This document shows, piece after piece, positions 1 through 13,410 of a stretch of DNA of 64,000 nucleotides. Position 1 is the stretch's first letter, and each line of letters starts with the position of its first letter. Under the pieces are notes generated by a model, which searched no databases, was not told the origin of the DNA, and saw only the letters and a list, made by a program, of their open reading frames with translations. The stretch lies in contig JAVTVJ010000032.1 of the NCBI GenBank assembly GCA_034509425.1, forward strand, positions 5,715,501-5,779,500. The letters are read 5' to 3'. Source of the stretch: Eopsaltria australis (Eukaryota > Chordata > Aves > Passeriformes > Petroicidae). The translations under genes were made by a program, and so were the position numbers.

Positions 1-3000
1 AACTGATGCCCTTGGGATAGACTCACTCTGGGGAAGTTCACAGAGAACTGTCTGCTGTGGGAGAGACCCCACAGTAGAGCATGGAAGGACTCCTCTCCTG
101 AGCTGTGGGAGAAACAGCGTGTGATGAGCTGACCATAATCCCCATTCCCTGTCTTCCTGCATTGCTGGAGGAGTAGATAGAGCTGGGAAGGAGGGAGGGG
201 TAGGGGTGAAGGTGTTTTCAAGGTTTTATTTTACTTCTCATTATCCTACTCTGACTTAGTTAGCAATAAATTCAATTAATATCTCTAATTTGAGTCTGTT
301 TTGCCCCAATAGGTTTTGGTGAGTGATCTCTCCCAGGTCTTATCTCTACTCATGGACCCTTTATTATATTTTCTCTCTCCTGTCCAGCAGCAGAGGTGAG
401 TGATAGAGAGGCTTTGGTGTGTTCTTGGCATTCAGCCAGCTTCAACCCACTATGACAGGTCACCAAATGCAGGGGTAGAAAGGAATTTCCTTCCAAGTTA
501 AAGTGACAGCCTCTGTGGGAGACAGAGTCATTGCTGTTCTCTGTAACACTGACATAGCTCAATCCCCAGCATCCTCTGGGCTTTTATTCCTTACAAATCA
601 GCTCCTGCTTGTACAGGACAAGTCATTGGCCCTAGCCCTAGATCTTACCTTGCCCTTTTCTGAGACCTTTCATTGGATTTCCCACGCTTCCACTTTTGTA
701 TTAAAGGTAAGGTTTACTTTCAATGGACAAAGATGATGTTTTATGGCTTTGTGGTATCTGCTCTGTGGGGAAAAAGGATTCTGCGAATCTATGTGAATTA
801 AACATTGACCAGATAAGGGCGTTTGATGTCAGGGCACTAGACTGATGATTTAGACAGTCCTAGTGATCTGTGCCTGAGATGTCTTGCAGAACAGCACAGT
901 CATAATCCCCCTGCTTGTGGATGATGAGAATGAGGCGTTGCACCATGATAAACACAGAGCAGAAATTGCACAATTAGCTCAGGGCAGATTTTTCCTGAAC
1001 TATTCAGTGGAATTTTTTATAAAAGATACATGCCTGTAGAAACTTGTTAAGGAGAACAGACAGAGATTTCTCACCCCTGAATTAAGAAAAAATAGCTTTG
1101 TCATGGACTAAATTTTTTTCCTACAAGGGTGCCCTTGCAGTGTTACATTTATATTCATTCATGTCACTGGCAAATGCACTGGTGATCACTGGCTCATGAG
1201 TTCCTCATGAACCCCTGCTGGAATCCTCAGCCTATATATAGAATCCATTCCTTCTAGGAGCTGTGGCTGGACTTTTTGTGGGATCCCTTATGGCACTCTG
1301 AATGACATCAGATATTTGATGAGGCAGTTACAGACTCACATGCCCATAGACTCCACATTCACACTGGGATAAGTTATACCCTATTGGCCTAAGTCCCATC
1401 CCTAGCTGCTATCAAGTCTGGCTTTCCTGAAAACCCTTTCCTTAAAATGCATCATGAAAACAACCACTGCCAGCCTGCTCTTTAACTAAACTGGGTGTTT
1501 CATTGCCCACCAGCTACAGCACAGAGATGATACAAAAAGAAGAAAGAAAGTAGTTAATAGGTACTCTGTCCCCCCCATTTTTCTGGATGTGGAGCACCAG
1601 GATATTTCTGTCTTCTTCATCAGCAAGGATCCATATGGATGCACCAGTTGCTTCAAAAATAATTGTCAGCTTTCACCAGCATTCAGATAGGCCCTATTTC
1701 TGGCCCCATGCACGTAGCAAACAGAAGGTGCCATCTAGTGTCTCCAAGCAGTATCCAAAACTGATTTAGTGTTTACTTTCTCACTAATTGACACAAAACT
1801 GGTCTTCGAAATGCACAAACATTTAATTTCAGGGAGTTTTAAGTAAGACAGCACTTGTGTTTTTTCTCTCTCTCTTTATCTCTCCACACTGTTTTCATCT
1901 AAGGTCTGAGTCTGAACTCACTTCAAGACTAGGGTGTTAAGGACTTGGATCCATTGGTTCCATTTTATTAAACAATTTGAAGTTGTTCTAAGCAATAATG
2001 TTTCATATTTTTTTTCAAAATACAGTTTTTCATATTACTAATAAACTTCTGTCCCACAGGGATTAGTCCCATTTAAAGTGGAAAGCAATTTAGTCATTTG
2101 ATAAGCTACAAAGAGAAAAGAGACAGTCTCAAAACCAGCAAAACAGAGAGCAGAGCTGTATCTATAAAAGGACTTAAATCCAACTTAACTGCTTCTGCAG
2201 GAGCCTTTGACAAAAAATCAGAGCTCTGAAAATCCACTCTGCCCCTGACTGCACCTCGTAGGTGTATTTGCAGCTGCATGTCCACCAACACCTCAAAGGC
2301 TCAGTGGTGTAGAGGGGCTGTGCGTATCCTGCTCAGCCCTCACCCCTCAAAAAGCTGATGGGCTACACCCATCCAGTGCCGCCCTTGGCCCCAGGACTCC
2401 TCAGAGGGGCAGAGTGATGCTTTTGACATGCCACAAATAGGAATGGGCTGAGACTGTGTTGTTTTTCTCTCCAAGTATCTCAGATAACAGGACAGGGTGA
2501 CACCCTCCAGACTGGCATTTTCATGACATGAAATTGAGAAGGGGTGCTGCAGACTCTGGGGTATGGCAGAGAGACATGTGGGAGAGCTGGGCACTGGTAG
2601 CCAAAACTTGAGGATGGTGCTGAAGGATGCCATCCAGCAGAGGTGCCCAGATCTGACATGGGCAGGTCCATACTGCCAAAAGGTCAGCCTGAACCAATTC
2701 CTCTCAAGGTCTTGTTTTGGAGAGGACTGGCTTCTTGGGAGTGACCTAGGAAGCTAGTACTGGAGAAAATAGAACCTTCTCTCTGCATCAGTAAGTGCCT
2801 CTGCTATATTCAGCTATAAAGGACCAACTTGAAGCACCTGGAAATTTACTCACAAAATATAAAGAAAAACCTTGCAGCTGTTTCCAGCTTTAGCTCTGGT
2901 TCCTCTACAAGGGACCCTTGCACTTTTTTCAGCAAAACCAGTAGAAAACATTTTATCACATTGGTGATAAAAAAGAGCAGCCATAGGTACTAGCTGTCCC

Positions 3001-4044
3001 TAACTGGCAGATATTTTGCTACCTACTAGGCTGAGATGAGGCCACAGAGGATGGGCCTCCCATCTGAACACTCAGGAGCTCATGTTGCTTCTCACTCTTG
3101 CAGTAAAACAACAACTGCATGAAACAATAATCAAATTAAAATGAAAGAAATCTTCCACAAATTTATTTCTGCCTTTCCTCCTTGCAGGATTAACTGTATT
3201 GTAAAATGTCTGCCTGCTTTAAAATGCTTTTTGCATAGGCTATATTCTTAAAGTAATCAAGGATTTTTCTGTGAGAACAAATGCCATAAATTATTCTGCT
3301 TTTTTTCCCCCATAATTGTTAATCTTTTTACTTAGAAGAATATCTGAAAAACTGAATGAGGTTACATAGTAGTTACAACTTTTTTTCCAAAAGTAAATTG
3401 TATATAGGGTATCTTACAACACATTTTACTCTGCAATTCTTTTCCTTGATTACTGGAATATCTGTGTATATAAACAGATCCTGCTTGTTTTGTGTGCCTG
3501 ATTAATTCTACAATTACACCATCCAATGTTCATGATGCTTCACTATCATTGAAAGGATTATAAACACCTAGATATTCAACTGGAACATCAGAAATGGGGT
3601 AAGATAAAATTAAGCTTTGGAAAAGAACGTACCAAGAAACACATTGAAAGGACAGATGAGTTTGCACAGTACTATGAGTCAAGTTCACTTGCTTTATTCA
3701 CAAGCCATAGCAGGGCTCCTGTGGGCATAAAGCATTCAGTTGCCTTCTTTGGGGCAGCAAAGGTCATGCATCTGTAAGATGCAGAAGGGTCTTTCTATAT
3801 CTTTGAGCGAGCCAAGGCCTTGGAATCAGAAGAAAACATGCACTACACCTTCCGAAACTGATCACATTCCTGCTTGGAGCCACCTAGATCTGCATTTCAT
3901 TTGGAAAACTGTCCTTGAATGGTTATAAGCTTTCTTCTGATTTCCCAAATAATTGATGCATAGCCAAAATTCACTGGGGTTTTTTTATCAATAATGTTCC
4001 TTAATAATAATTCTTTCCTTTGTGTTCACAGAGATTGAACATGC
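1..4044. other. Intergenic DNA, no gene recognised
   Basis: AT-rich single-copy-looking DNA without a supported gene, RNA or clear repeat. Only short open frames occur on either strand, with no conserved protein motif that I can recognise. Long mononucleotide or microsatellite tracts are absent. Confidence 0.6.
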
Positions 4045-4335
4045 AGTCTTAGAATACTAAAGCTGGAAAAAAATCAGGAAATCATGTAGGCTGTTTCCAT
4101 GCCCTGAGGTGGGATCATCTCTATACATCCATATCATCCCTGAAACTCACCAGCAACAGAAGGTCTCCAGCACTGGTGAATAAAATACATATTTAGGCAA
4201 CTCACTCCAGACATTATTGGAGATATTTTTAGTTAATGTCTAATCTGCATCTTCCTTTCCTGAAAAATTAGGTCTGTTTCTTCTTGTCCCATCCACTACT
4301 GACATGGAAATCTGTATGGAAAACTTCCTTTTACA
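4045..4335 (-). mobile_element. Ancient degraded CR1 LINE 3' fragment
   Basis: Read on the plus strand, phrases such as AGGTGGGATCATCTCTA, CACTCCAGACATTATTGGAGA and TTAGTTAATGTCTAATCTGCATC follow the order of the reverse complement of the CR1 3' region (CR1 3' ends carry phrases such as 'taggaagtttttcctaatgtc' in antisense). Many substitutions suggest an old copy. Assigned by pattern memory only. Confidence 0.6.
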
Positions 4336-7300
4336 TGCAGCCTTTGAAGACTCTTTTTAAATAGAATAAATAATACAAATTAGATCTCTATTCTCATAAA
4401 TCACACTTCTGAGACATGTAACCATTATGGGCTGTTGCCAGCTGGCCCACATGAATATGAGCTGTGGTGTCCAAGAACAGACACTATACCTCAACCAAGA
4501 CCTTACCATGCCGAGAAGTTTGAAATATTTCAGTCTTTTTTATATAGGTACTCATACAAAGTTTAAATTTTTGAATCATGATTCTGTTAGCTCCTGTATC
4601 ATTTTCTAAAGAGCTGCTATATGGCAATTATTCCCTATCTCAACTGGAAAGTTATTGCAAATTCAACTGCATCCTATTTTCCACCTGATTTCTGAGAAAA
4701 CAAAACATATGCATTTAGGCAGCTGCTTTATCTGTTTGCCTGATACTTCTTCTTATTTCCTTCAATTTTCCTAGAACTCATTTGCCTCTGTATCTGATTT
4801 AGTTGAAGAGCTGCAAAGGAATTAAGTTCTTTCAAGTTGTGTGAAAATCAATGACCGGATAAAGGGAAAAGATGGAAATTACAGCTCCTGCAGAGGTTCA
4901 GGCTGCACTGTGTGAGCTCACTGGGCATTTATTTTGCCTGGTCTGCCAGCTGGTCCCTCAGCCCTGGCTGGTTCAGGGCTAGCCTCATGTCCTGCTGCCC
5001 CTTGCACAGCTCAGAGACAGAACAAGAGGAAGAACCAGTCCCAGTGCAAAGCAGAGATGAGAAATAATATGTCACGGTTGAAAATGGCACCTTACAGGTA
5101 AGGCAGAGGGCATGAGGGGAAGATAATGTTCACATAATGTGCAGGGCAGATACAGGTATGGTAAATAAGCCCACAGTTTCACGGATTGCCTGTTTTTCAA
5201 ATGGTTTCTCCAATTACCAGCATAGCAGTTTCTCTCAGGTTTCAGTAACTGACAAATTGAATAAGCATATCCCATCTCCTCATCCAAGGCTTCAGTAAAA
5301 GGATAGAGTCAAAACTCACCAAGGACAGATGGTGCTGAACCCTCAGCTCTGCCCCTTCCCTGCAGGCAGTGCAACAAGGATAACACTCTCCAAATACAAT
5401 TTTTCAAAGCAGTTTTGTTCCTATTCTCTCTCAGGCTGTTTAAGCAGATTAAGCAAGCAAAGCCTTCTATGTTTCTTATTATGAAAGATGAGATATGGGT
5501 CCCAATAGCAGTGTCCACTCACTTTTACGGAGTGTGAGCCAGTCAGGTCCCAAGGCCTGTGATAGTGATTCTGTGCCATTCCCTCTCACATGAAAATATA
5601 GCAAGAACATGATTTTTTAAAGACCTCAAGACAAAAATTATCACTTTAACAGTCTCTCACAATTGATACCACAAGGACATTGGCAAAACAAACTGTTCAA
5701 TTTAATTATCAAGGCATGAAAACATTTTTTTCCTCTTAAGAAATGCTGATAGACCTCTCAAGCAGTTTTCAAAGCAAGACACATTCCTCTAGTGAATTCA
5801 CAGAACATATTTCGCACCTGTTTTTCATAACTTAACATTTTTTCTGCTCCACATAACAGAATTCACTCAATGCATTAACTTACACTCTTTTTTAAAAACA
5901 GCAGCTCTTAAAGCAGATATGTGAAACCGGGAAGGGTATGTGCTGCTGCTGGATTCCACTTTAGGGCAAATTTTAGTACCTCTTCCCTTGCAGATAAATT
6001 CCCACCCTTTTGTTAAAATAGAAGTTCCACTTCCCAAGGCTCCAGGAGAAGGTTTGGAGGTTTCCACGTGCTCCTATGCCCAAAGTCGAGGTGTTCTGTT
6101 ATCAGAGTACAGAGGGACAGTGGTGTTCTGTGGAGCTCAGATCCAAGAAGAGAAGCTGAAGACCTCCCAAGATCCACCAGTAAACCTAATGAAGGCAGAT
6201 CTTGAATCTGTGAAAAATACACTTTTGCTCTGAAGCATGATAACCCATGGCATGGAAGATTTTTCACATAAAACCTATATGCTAATTCAGATACTGAAGC
6301 CTAGGAAAGGATGCAGAGAACAAGTTTGCCCCCAGGGTTCTGCTGCATTAAGTAGATTTCTAGAGGAGTACTGGTAGCTTCTGGTGTCTCACTTTTCTGT
6401 AGTGGATTGTCTTCTCTTTCCATCCGACAAATAAGTTCGCTCAATGCACAAGAGACAGTCCTACTGACACAACATAGTCATAGCTGATCTTCTGAAGAAA
6501 GTTTTTCTGGTTTTCTTTCTTGTCTTGTTTCTTATTTCTTATATGCTTTGAATAATTGGAGAAAATTGTATATTTGGACTCAGAAGTTTACCTACTTTTT
6601 TTTCCTCGATGAGGTAGACTGTAATTCATCATCCATGGTGTATCATTATTCACTGTAGATAAACACAAAGTCAAGAACAATAAAACTTCATAGAAGGAAT
6701 ACTCTCTGGGAAGCAAAGGCATTTTAAGCATCAAGTAGCTGGCTTTCATATTTTCAACAATCTAAAAAGCAAGAACATCACGATTCATCTGTATGATGAG
6801 AAGAATTTGTAAACACCAAAGACTTCTTGAGGAATTATAGAGCTCCCTCCTGTTTACTGAACAGCTTGCCTACTAATACACCAAACAGCCAATGCCTTCG
6901 AGCCAAAACATCGATATTCTCCTCAACTGCACTGATGCTACATCTATCTGCATACTCAAATGAGGATTTAGAAATTCTTTGCATTACCTTTTTTGAAGAG
7001 CCTATATCTGATTTGAACCTAATCTTCAAAAATTGAGATTAATGCAAAGAAACATATGAGAAAAGAAAATATTTTCATTTCAGGTAAGCTATGAATTACT
7101 ACCCATCCATCTTACTATCCATCCATCTAACAGTATGTTTCCCTCTCACCTCATCAACCAAACACTTCAAATTAAATCTTCAGCATAAGGTTTTGGAAAA
7201 GGAATGGAATATCATTTTTAAAAGTGAGTATCTTATCTTCAAGGATGTTGATCTTTTAAATGGTTCTATCTGTATTCAGTGCCTTGATGAAGTATACATG

Positions 7301-9719
7301 GGGAACCTAAGCTGCATAAAATAAATTACACTCAATGCCTGTGTACTCTGTGACAAAACCACTGTGAGCTATACATCAAAGAACCTGGACTCTTCTGAGT
7401 TCAGTGAAGAGAAGAACAGAGGCTTTCACTGAATACAATACATCAATCAACAAAGCCACTACAGCCCTCTTCATTTAATTTAATTTATCCTTGATATTAT
7501 TTTCAATTAATGAGATGGCATCTTTAAAATTTATATCACTGTGTTGCAGAATCCTGGGTATAAAACTAAACTGTAGCATCTGAGAATTCTTTAAATTGCA
7601 TTTAAATGCTTTGAAAACATGTAAAGGAAGCACAGGCCTTATAAACACACCAACCTTCCATACCTTCTGTCACAGTCACAAACTTAGAGCAGTTCCAACT
7701 CAAAAACATGGAATAATCACCCCACTACAAAATGCTTTCCATGAGGAGAGGAATATAGATCCCATCAGTTAAAGGAATGTTTATATCACTGCAAATATCC
7801 CTTATTATTGCTCATGCAAACATCCCTTATTATGAGTTATGCAAATACTATCCACTATTAGATTTATGGAAATAAGTGATTTGTTAATATAAGTTGAGTA
7901 GTTTCTTCAGGAAAGAAGAGATAAAGCATTGCTGTGTGTATCAGTGGGGCTCAGAGATCCAAAATGCTGGAGGAGAAAAACTTCTTAAATAAACTTTGGT
8001 GGAAACAGATGGGAGAAAGGACGTGTTTGCCAGCATCAGGAGTTAGGTGGCTCTTGGTCACCAAAGCAGATGAGACCAACGCAAGACAGAATTGCTTGTA
8101 ACAATTCAAGAGTCAGCACTAGTGAAGGAACTAAGCCAAAATTGTTGGAAAAAATGCAGCCACACATAGCTCTTGAGATGTTTTGGTTTTTTAAGAGGGT
8201 AGAAGCAGCAGTTAGAGAAAGCTTTTGCAAATCTTATCCTTACCAGAAGCAGAAAGTTATTGAGAATGTGAGACTGTATGTGTAAAGGTAACATTCACAT
8301 TCCCTAAGAAGGGAAGAGGTAGAAAACCAAATAAACAGTGATTTCAGGGAGATAGACTTCAATAAGCACAGAGAAATTCACAGGTAAAATCCCACAGGTC
8401 TCACATATAAAGAGAAAAAGGGGTCTGGGGAACTTTGTCTGGGTAGAGAAACTAGTCTGCAAGTGACTATTTTCCCAGTGCAGAAGGAGGACAGGAGCTG
8501 CAATGAGAAATCAGTTATGCTATCTTATGGTCTTTCCAAGTATATCAAATGAGGGAAATAAGCACACATCCATAGAAACAAGGTCAGATTGATTAGGGAG
8601 TATACAAAATAATAGCATAAGCAATTAAGGGAAAAATCAGAAATTAGCAGAGGAATAAAAAAAAAAAAAAAGAGGACATGCAGGCAGATAAATCCATCTG
8701 TAAAAATGTCAAGTACCAAAAAGACAACAGAGAAAAATGTGGACCTGTTGCTTTATTGAAAAGACAACCTATTGGCAGACTACAACAGGGAAGACCAAAT
8801 ACCTTTCTACGTTTGTCTTCACACAAAACAACAAATCAATTAGCTAATGAACCAAAGAGACTGACAAATCACTATTGAGAATAGAGAAAAGATGGATTGG
8901 AAAGTATTTAAGTAAGAAAAGTGTTTTTTCAAATCATCCAGGCTTCATGAATGTTATCCTAGTGGATTAAACAACTTGATATGAGCTGTCTTTGAGCACG
9001 CTTGGAGAACAGACAAGTTACTGTAAAACTTGAAAGGGAGACTCAGCTTTAGAAGGAGACAAAAGCAAGAGTACACAGAAGAATAGCTAGTTGTCTTCAG
9101 TTCCCCCAAGCCACTGAAACAAACAACCCAGTATCTTTAAGCATCCATAAAACAAGGAAATAAGTAACTGTCAATGTGGATTTGTCAAGGAAAAACATTA
9201 AGCTAAAATAGTTTCCTTTTGTGAGTAGAGGAGAAGTAGTACATGTCACATGGCTGAACTTGGAAAACAGAATTCTCATAAATGAACTACAGATTAAATC
9301 ACTGCAGCAGAAGGGAAAAGGTAAAGTTTCTGCAGGGTAATCTTAGAAACAGAACTATCTATTACTAACTGATGAAAAAGGCATAATCTTATTAAATCTG
9401 CAAATTAAAAATTAAATAAATAAAGGAAGAAAATAAGGTTTTGAATAGGATTAGAATTCAAAGTAATTGCTAAACTGAAGAAATCTTTTATAAAATAGCC
9501 TATGATTCAGCAAAGAAAAGTACAGAAGTCTACACTTATGCAGGAATAATGAGTTGCACGACTGGACCAGACAGCAGGTCTGCAAAGATCTGGCATTTCG
9601 GTGGATCATAAGCAGTACAGAATTAAATGATGTCATGTTGTTAACAAAACTTATATATTCTACTGGGTCATAACATTAGGATTATAACCCATAAAAAAAG
9701 TAATAAATTATTCTTCTGG
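4336..9719. other. Intergenic DNA, AT-rich, small tandem repeat at 7.79 kb
   Basis: No gene is supported. The stretch contains a three-copy 25-base tandem repeat at 7791-7865 and a short A tract at 8658-8672. All open frames are under 100 codons and lack recognisable motifs. Confidence 0.6.
7791..7865 (+). repeat. Three-copy 25-base tandem repeat with octamer motif
   Basis: Units start GCAAATATCCCTTATT (7791), GCAAACATCCCTTATT (7816) and GCAAATACTATCCACT (7841). The first two are close copies and the third has diverged. The unit junctions make ATGCAAAC (7814-7821) and the perfect octamer ATGCAAAT (7839-7846), the binding site of POU/Oct factors. Confidence 0.7.
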
Positions 9720-10145
9720 CCTATCCACACTGGTTAGTTCTGAGAAAGTACAGAGGACAGCACTCAGAATGAACAGAGATCTAGAAAACATGACCAATGA
9801 GGTATGAGGTTGCTCACTCTGGATAGAAGACAACCTCAACTCAAGAAAATCACAAACTGGAGACACAGCTGCCTAAAAGGAATACAGGAATGAATGGGCT
9901 GCATCTGTAACAAAGAAGATACAGATTGGATATTAGAAAAAACCTTCTATCACTGAGGATACAGAAGGATGGAAGAAGCTGTAGCAGGAATGTGAAAAAT
10001 CCAGCTTTTGAGATATTAAAGACTAGGTAGTATTATTGCTTGTCGCGGAACTTTGTTGATAGGGGAGTTTCTCCTTTTTGGCATGGGAATAGACTATATG
10101 ACTTCTTGGAGCCTCTCCCAACCATATAATTTTATGATTCTGTGC
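9720..10145 (+). mobile_element. CR1 LINE, truncated 3' copy
   Basis: Contains CR1 phrases in sense orientation: GGATAGAAGACAACCTCAA, a middle segment with TTAGAAAAAACCTTCTATCACTGAGGATACAGAAGGATGG, and a typical 3' end CTTGGAGCCTCTCCCAACCATATAATTTTATGATTCTGTG. The copy is 5'-truncated as usual for CR1 and lacks coding capacity. Confidence 0.82.
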
Positions 10146-13100
10146 TTCCACGATGATGAAGCTAATCCAACAAGCTAATTAACATGTCTTTACACATCTC
10201 AGTTCTAGTCTCAGAGTTGCATCAGCTACCCAGGAAAGCGGCTCCAGTAGATTTACTTTGCTGCCACAGTGTTAGGAACGGTCTTTAATGAAAGCTGACT
10301 CTGCAGAACTAGTCTATGTCAATTCTATAGGCAAATGGCAAGATTATAGACTCCTGTGCTGAGGCAGCAACCTGGAGCTAAATCCCATCCATCTTCAGGG
10401 CTGTGCAAGTCCTGATGGCTAACTTTGGTCTCATGGGATTTGGTCCCCAGACCTGCACTCTGAGCTGGACTTGACTGCTCAGTAAGGACCCAGGCAGCTA
10501 CTGGCTGCTCCAGCAGCCTGGGATTCCATTCGGGGACACTCTCTATCTGGGCTATTTTAAAGCTAAACAAATTGCTACTCACTTTTTTAAATTAATGTAT
10601 ATGACCTGACAACTTACAGTCTCATCCCGTTATTGATAGCACACGTTAAATGTGAAAAATAAAGCTAAGTCATAAAACCATGGCCTAAATATGTCTTAAT
10701 TTTCTTCTGTACAAAAGTTGCCAAGTTATGTGCACAGAAGCACGTTTGTTTTTTTTTTAATTTTTACTGGCTCCAGTAGGTATGCTTTAATTTAGAAGTT
10801 GTTTGTACGTAATTTTTAAGCAAGTCAGAGTTGATTTCCAGAAAGGGCAACACAAATTCCCTTCACCATAAAATAAGATGATTATACTGTGCATGTTTTA
10901 TTTGCCACTAGGTGGGAGTGGAACATAATCTTATAGTTAATCTTTAAGCAGTATCAATAGAGACAGTGAAAGACAAAGTATATTTTCTTGACTAGTCACT
11001 AAAGAAAGATCATTCTGTCGATAGAGAATGACTTCAGTGATTCATAGGTGTCTACAGCTACAAGACATGGGAACAACACTGAATTTTTATTTAAGACTTC
11101 AATAAAGTGCTGATAATTGATAAAAACCACTTTGACTCTTACTCAAAATGCAAATTTTTAACTTTTTTTCAGTCAGCATTAAGAACTAGAAGATTTACTT
11201 CCTTTTCTGAAACTTACACACCTATCTGATGCATTTTCAAGGAAGTGCCTTGAATAATATATTATTGCTCAGCCCTATCATCTATTGCAACTGCTGCATC
11301 TCTTGTTAGTATTGAGAACACTGCATATCTGTATAGTCTTCAGATACATTTCACAGTTTGTATAAACCTAGAAATAAAGCTCTTTTTTATCACAGAAGGC
11401 CCACTTGTGTTTTTTTCATGATATTTATTTGCAATTATTTTTGAAAGCCTCTCTGTTGTAAGCAAAAAGGGAGTTTCTTAAAACAAAATATTCTGCCCAA
11501 TAACCCTTCTGCATGTGTCTATACCTGATTTGAAACAGGTACCCTTTTCTTAAAGCACAATATCTTAGTCTTTTATTAGTAATCTGCAATTACCATATTA
11601 AGATACAACTGGATCATCAATGAAAGAATGAACCAAGATTGCAGTCTTTTCTTCCTTCTTTAGAAAGCGTAATATTAAAAAATAATAATGAATTGAAAGA
11701 TATTTTTACTATTTCTTGGAAAAGTACAAAGTACAAGCATATGTTAGGAGGAATACACTAAAGGTTTCTAACATCAAGGTAGTGAAGATGGAAAGATTTT
11801 GCATCACCTCTCTTGGTTTTCAATGAAATTAGTAAGGACCTGATTTGAAAAAACCAACTTTTCATACCTGCCCTATCTTGACCTGCAATTCTGCCTTCCT
11901 TATGTCCCATAATTTTACTCACAGCTTGGCCACACCAGTGGGTGCCTCAGCCAGGGCTGCGCAGCTGGGACAGACCCAATCTGGATTCTGGGCATCAGAG
12001 TCCCTGGGGAGGGGGCTCAGCACAAGGTAAAACAATGCACTGGCTATACCACGTGCCATCCCCAGGCAGTCCTAACACAAATTTAGCCTCCCTGGGACAC
12101 TAGTGGGTACTTCTGTGGTCAAAAATAGCAGGGATGACGCACACCCTGCCGCTTGTCCCCTCCCCAAATGCACACCCATGACAGCCGACCTGTGACAAGG
12201 GAATATAAAGCTGCTCTGCCAGTTCCAAGTAAAAAGTGGAGTCTCTTTGTGAGACAAAAATTTTTGTTTGTGATAAGAAAAACTTCTCTTTATGAGAAGG
12301 AAATTTTTCTGTGACCTTTTCCTCATGTTTTTGCTTCCATGTGGCTGTACAGTTGCACAAAATTTGGTACCACAGAATTGCCCGCAGCACAAATCCGTTT
12401 CTTTTGTGACCAGGAGTCACTAGCAGGATGTCATGGAAACAGCTTGAGCTCTTAAAATGAAGATTTTATTTACATTAGAAACTTGTTCACACTGAGTCCA
12501 GGATAGAGTGAAGTGAAGCTGCTAAAATACTTGCTCAGAGCTCTGAGCACATCCCATTCCCTACATAATGCCCTGACTTTTAATATTTTGGGAAAAAAAT
12601 GCATCTAATTTTAATGAAATCAGAAGAAAAGTTTCAAAGTGTGCCCTCAAGACATATATTGGGTACGCTTGAGAGCCTGTGCCTCAGCAGTCAGTCCACA
12701 CGACCTTGGACCCTTGACCCACAGGCACACTGGGGTTTCTCCCCATCTCCTCAAATGATGCAGAATTCCCTGCTCTCTTTTCTCCCCCTCTCCCCTCACA
12801 TTCTTTTTCCAAGGAAGGATCCAGCATTCCCTCCCCTGCTTGACATTTTAGCCTAATTTTTGTACTTTCTGCTTGCAGCAGTGAGCTAATGGGGAAAGGG
12901 ACACTTCCATAATTAGCAGTTTTAAGAGTGGGAGTGGATGCTTCTGGGACGTTGTGACTTCTGTGCAGCAGAGTTCAAAATTATAATCAGGGTGACTGAC
13001 AGAGACACAGCACGCTTGGGGACTGTGGAGGACAGTTAGTAGGACAGAGAATGCAGCGAATGCTGGCACCATCCCAGAGGAAGCTTCCTAACCAAGGATT

Positions 13101-13319
13101 TGTTTCATTAGGGTGGTATCAAAAAGACAGGGCTTGTCAGCGTGGAACAGGAACACACACAATCATGAAGAAAAGGCAATTTTTTCCAGAAAAGCTTTAA
13201 ATGCTCATCCTAGTTTATGATTTTTTTCCTAGTCCAGACCTGTTTCAATACAGACAAGGCTAATTTTCCCCTGATGCATATGTATACACCTTTACCCATA
13301 CATCAGCTCCCAGGTCTAA
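10146..13319. other. Intergenic DNA without recognised genes
   Basis: AT-rich, with a T tract near 10,750 and a 14-base palindrome (ACAAAAATTTTTGT) at 12254-12267. Two overlapping minus-strand open frames of 106 codons near 12.1-12.4 kb show no recognisable motif and are within chance expectation. Confidence 0.55.
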
Positions 13320-13410
13320 CTTGGAAATCAGTCTTGGTTTGAGCACACTGTTGGACTAGATGGTCCTTCAGAGACTCTTTTCCAGTTGAAATTATTTTGT
13401 GATTTGATAT
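13320..13410 (+). mobile_element. CR1 LINE 3'-end fragment
   Basis: The stretch TTGGACTAGATGGTCCTTCA followed by a pyrimidine-rich CCAGTTGAAATTATTTTGTGATTTG is the standard CR1 3' terminus ('ttggactagatgatct...cattctgtgatt') in sense orientation. Only about 90 bases remain. Confidence 0.75.

Noticed and set aside
12072..12420. Two overlapping minus-strand frames of 106 codons
   Set aside because: No motif; overlapping frames in the same AT-rich stretch indicate chance openness.
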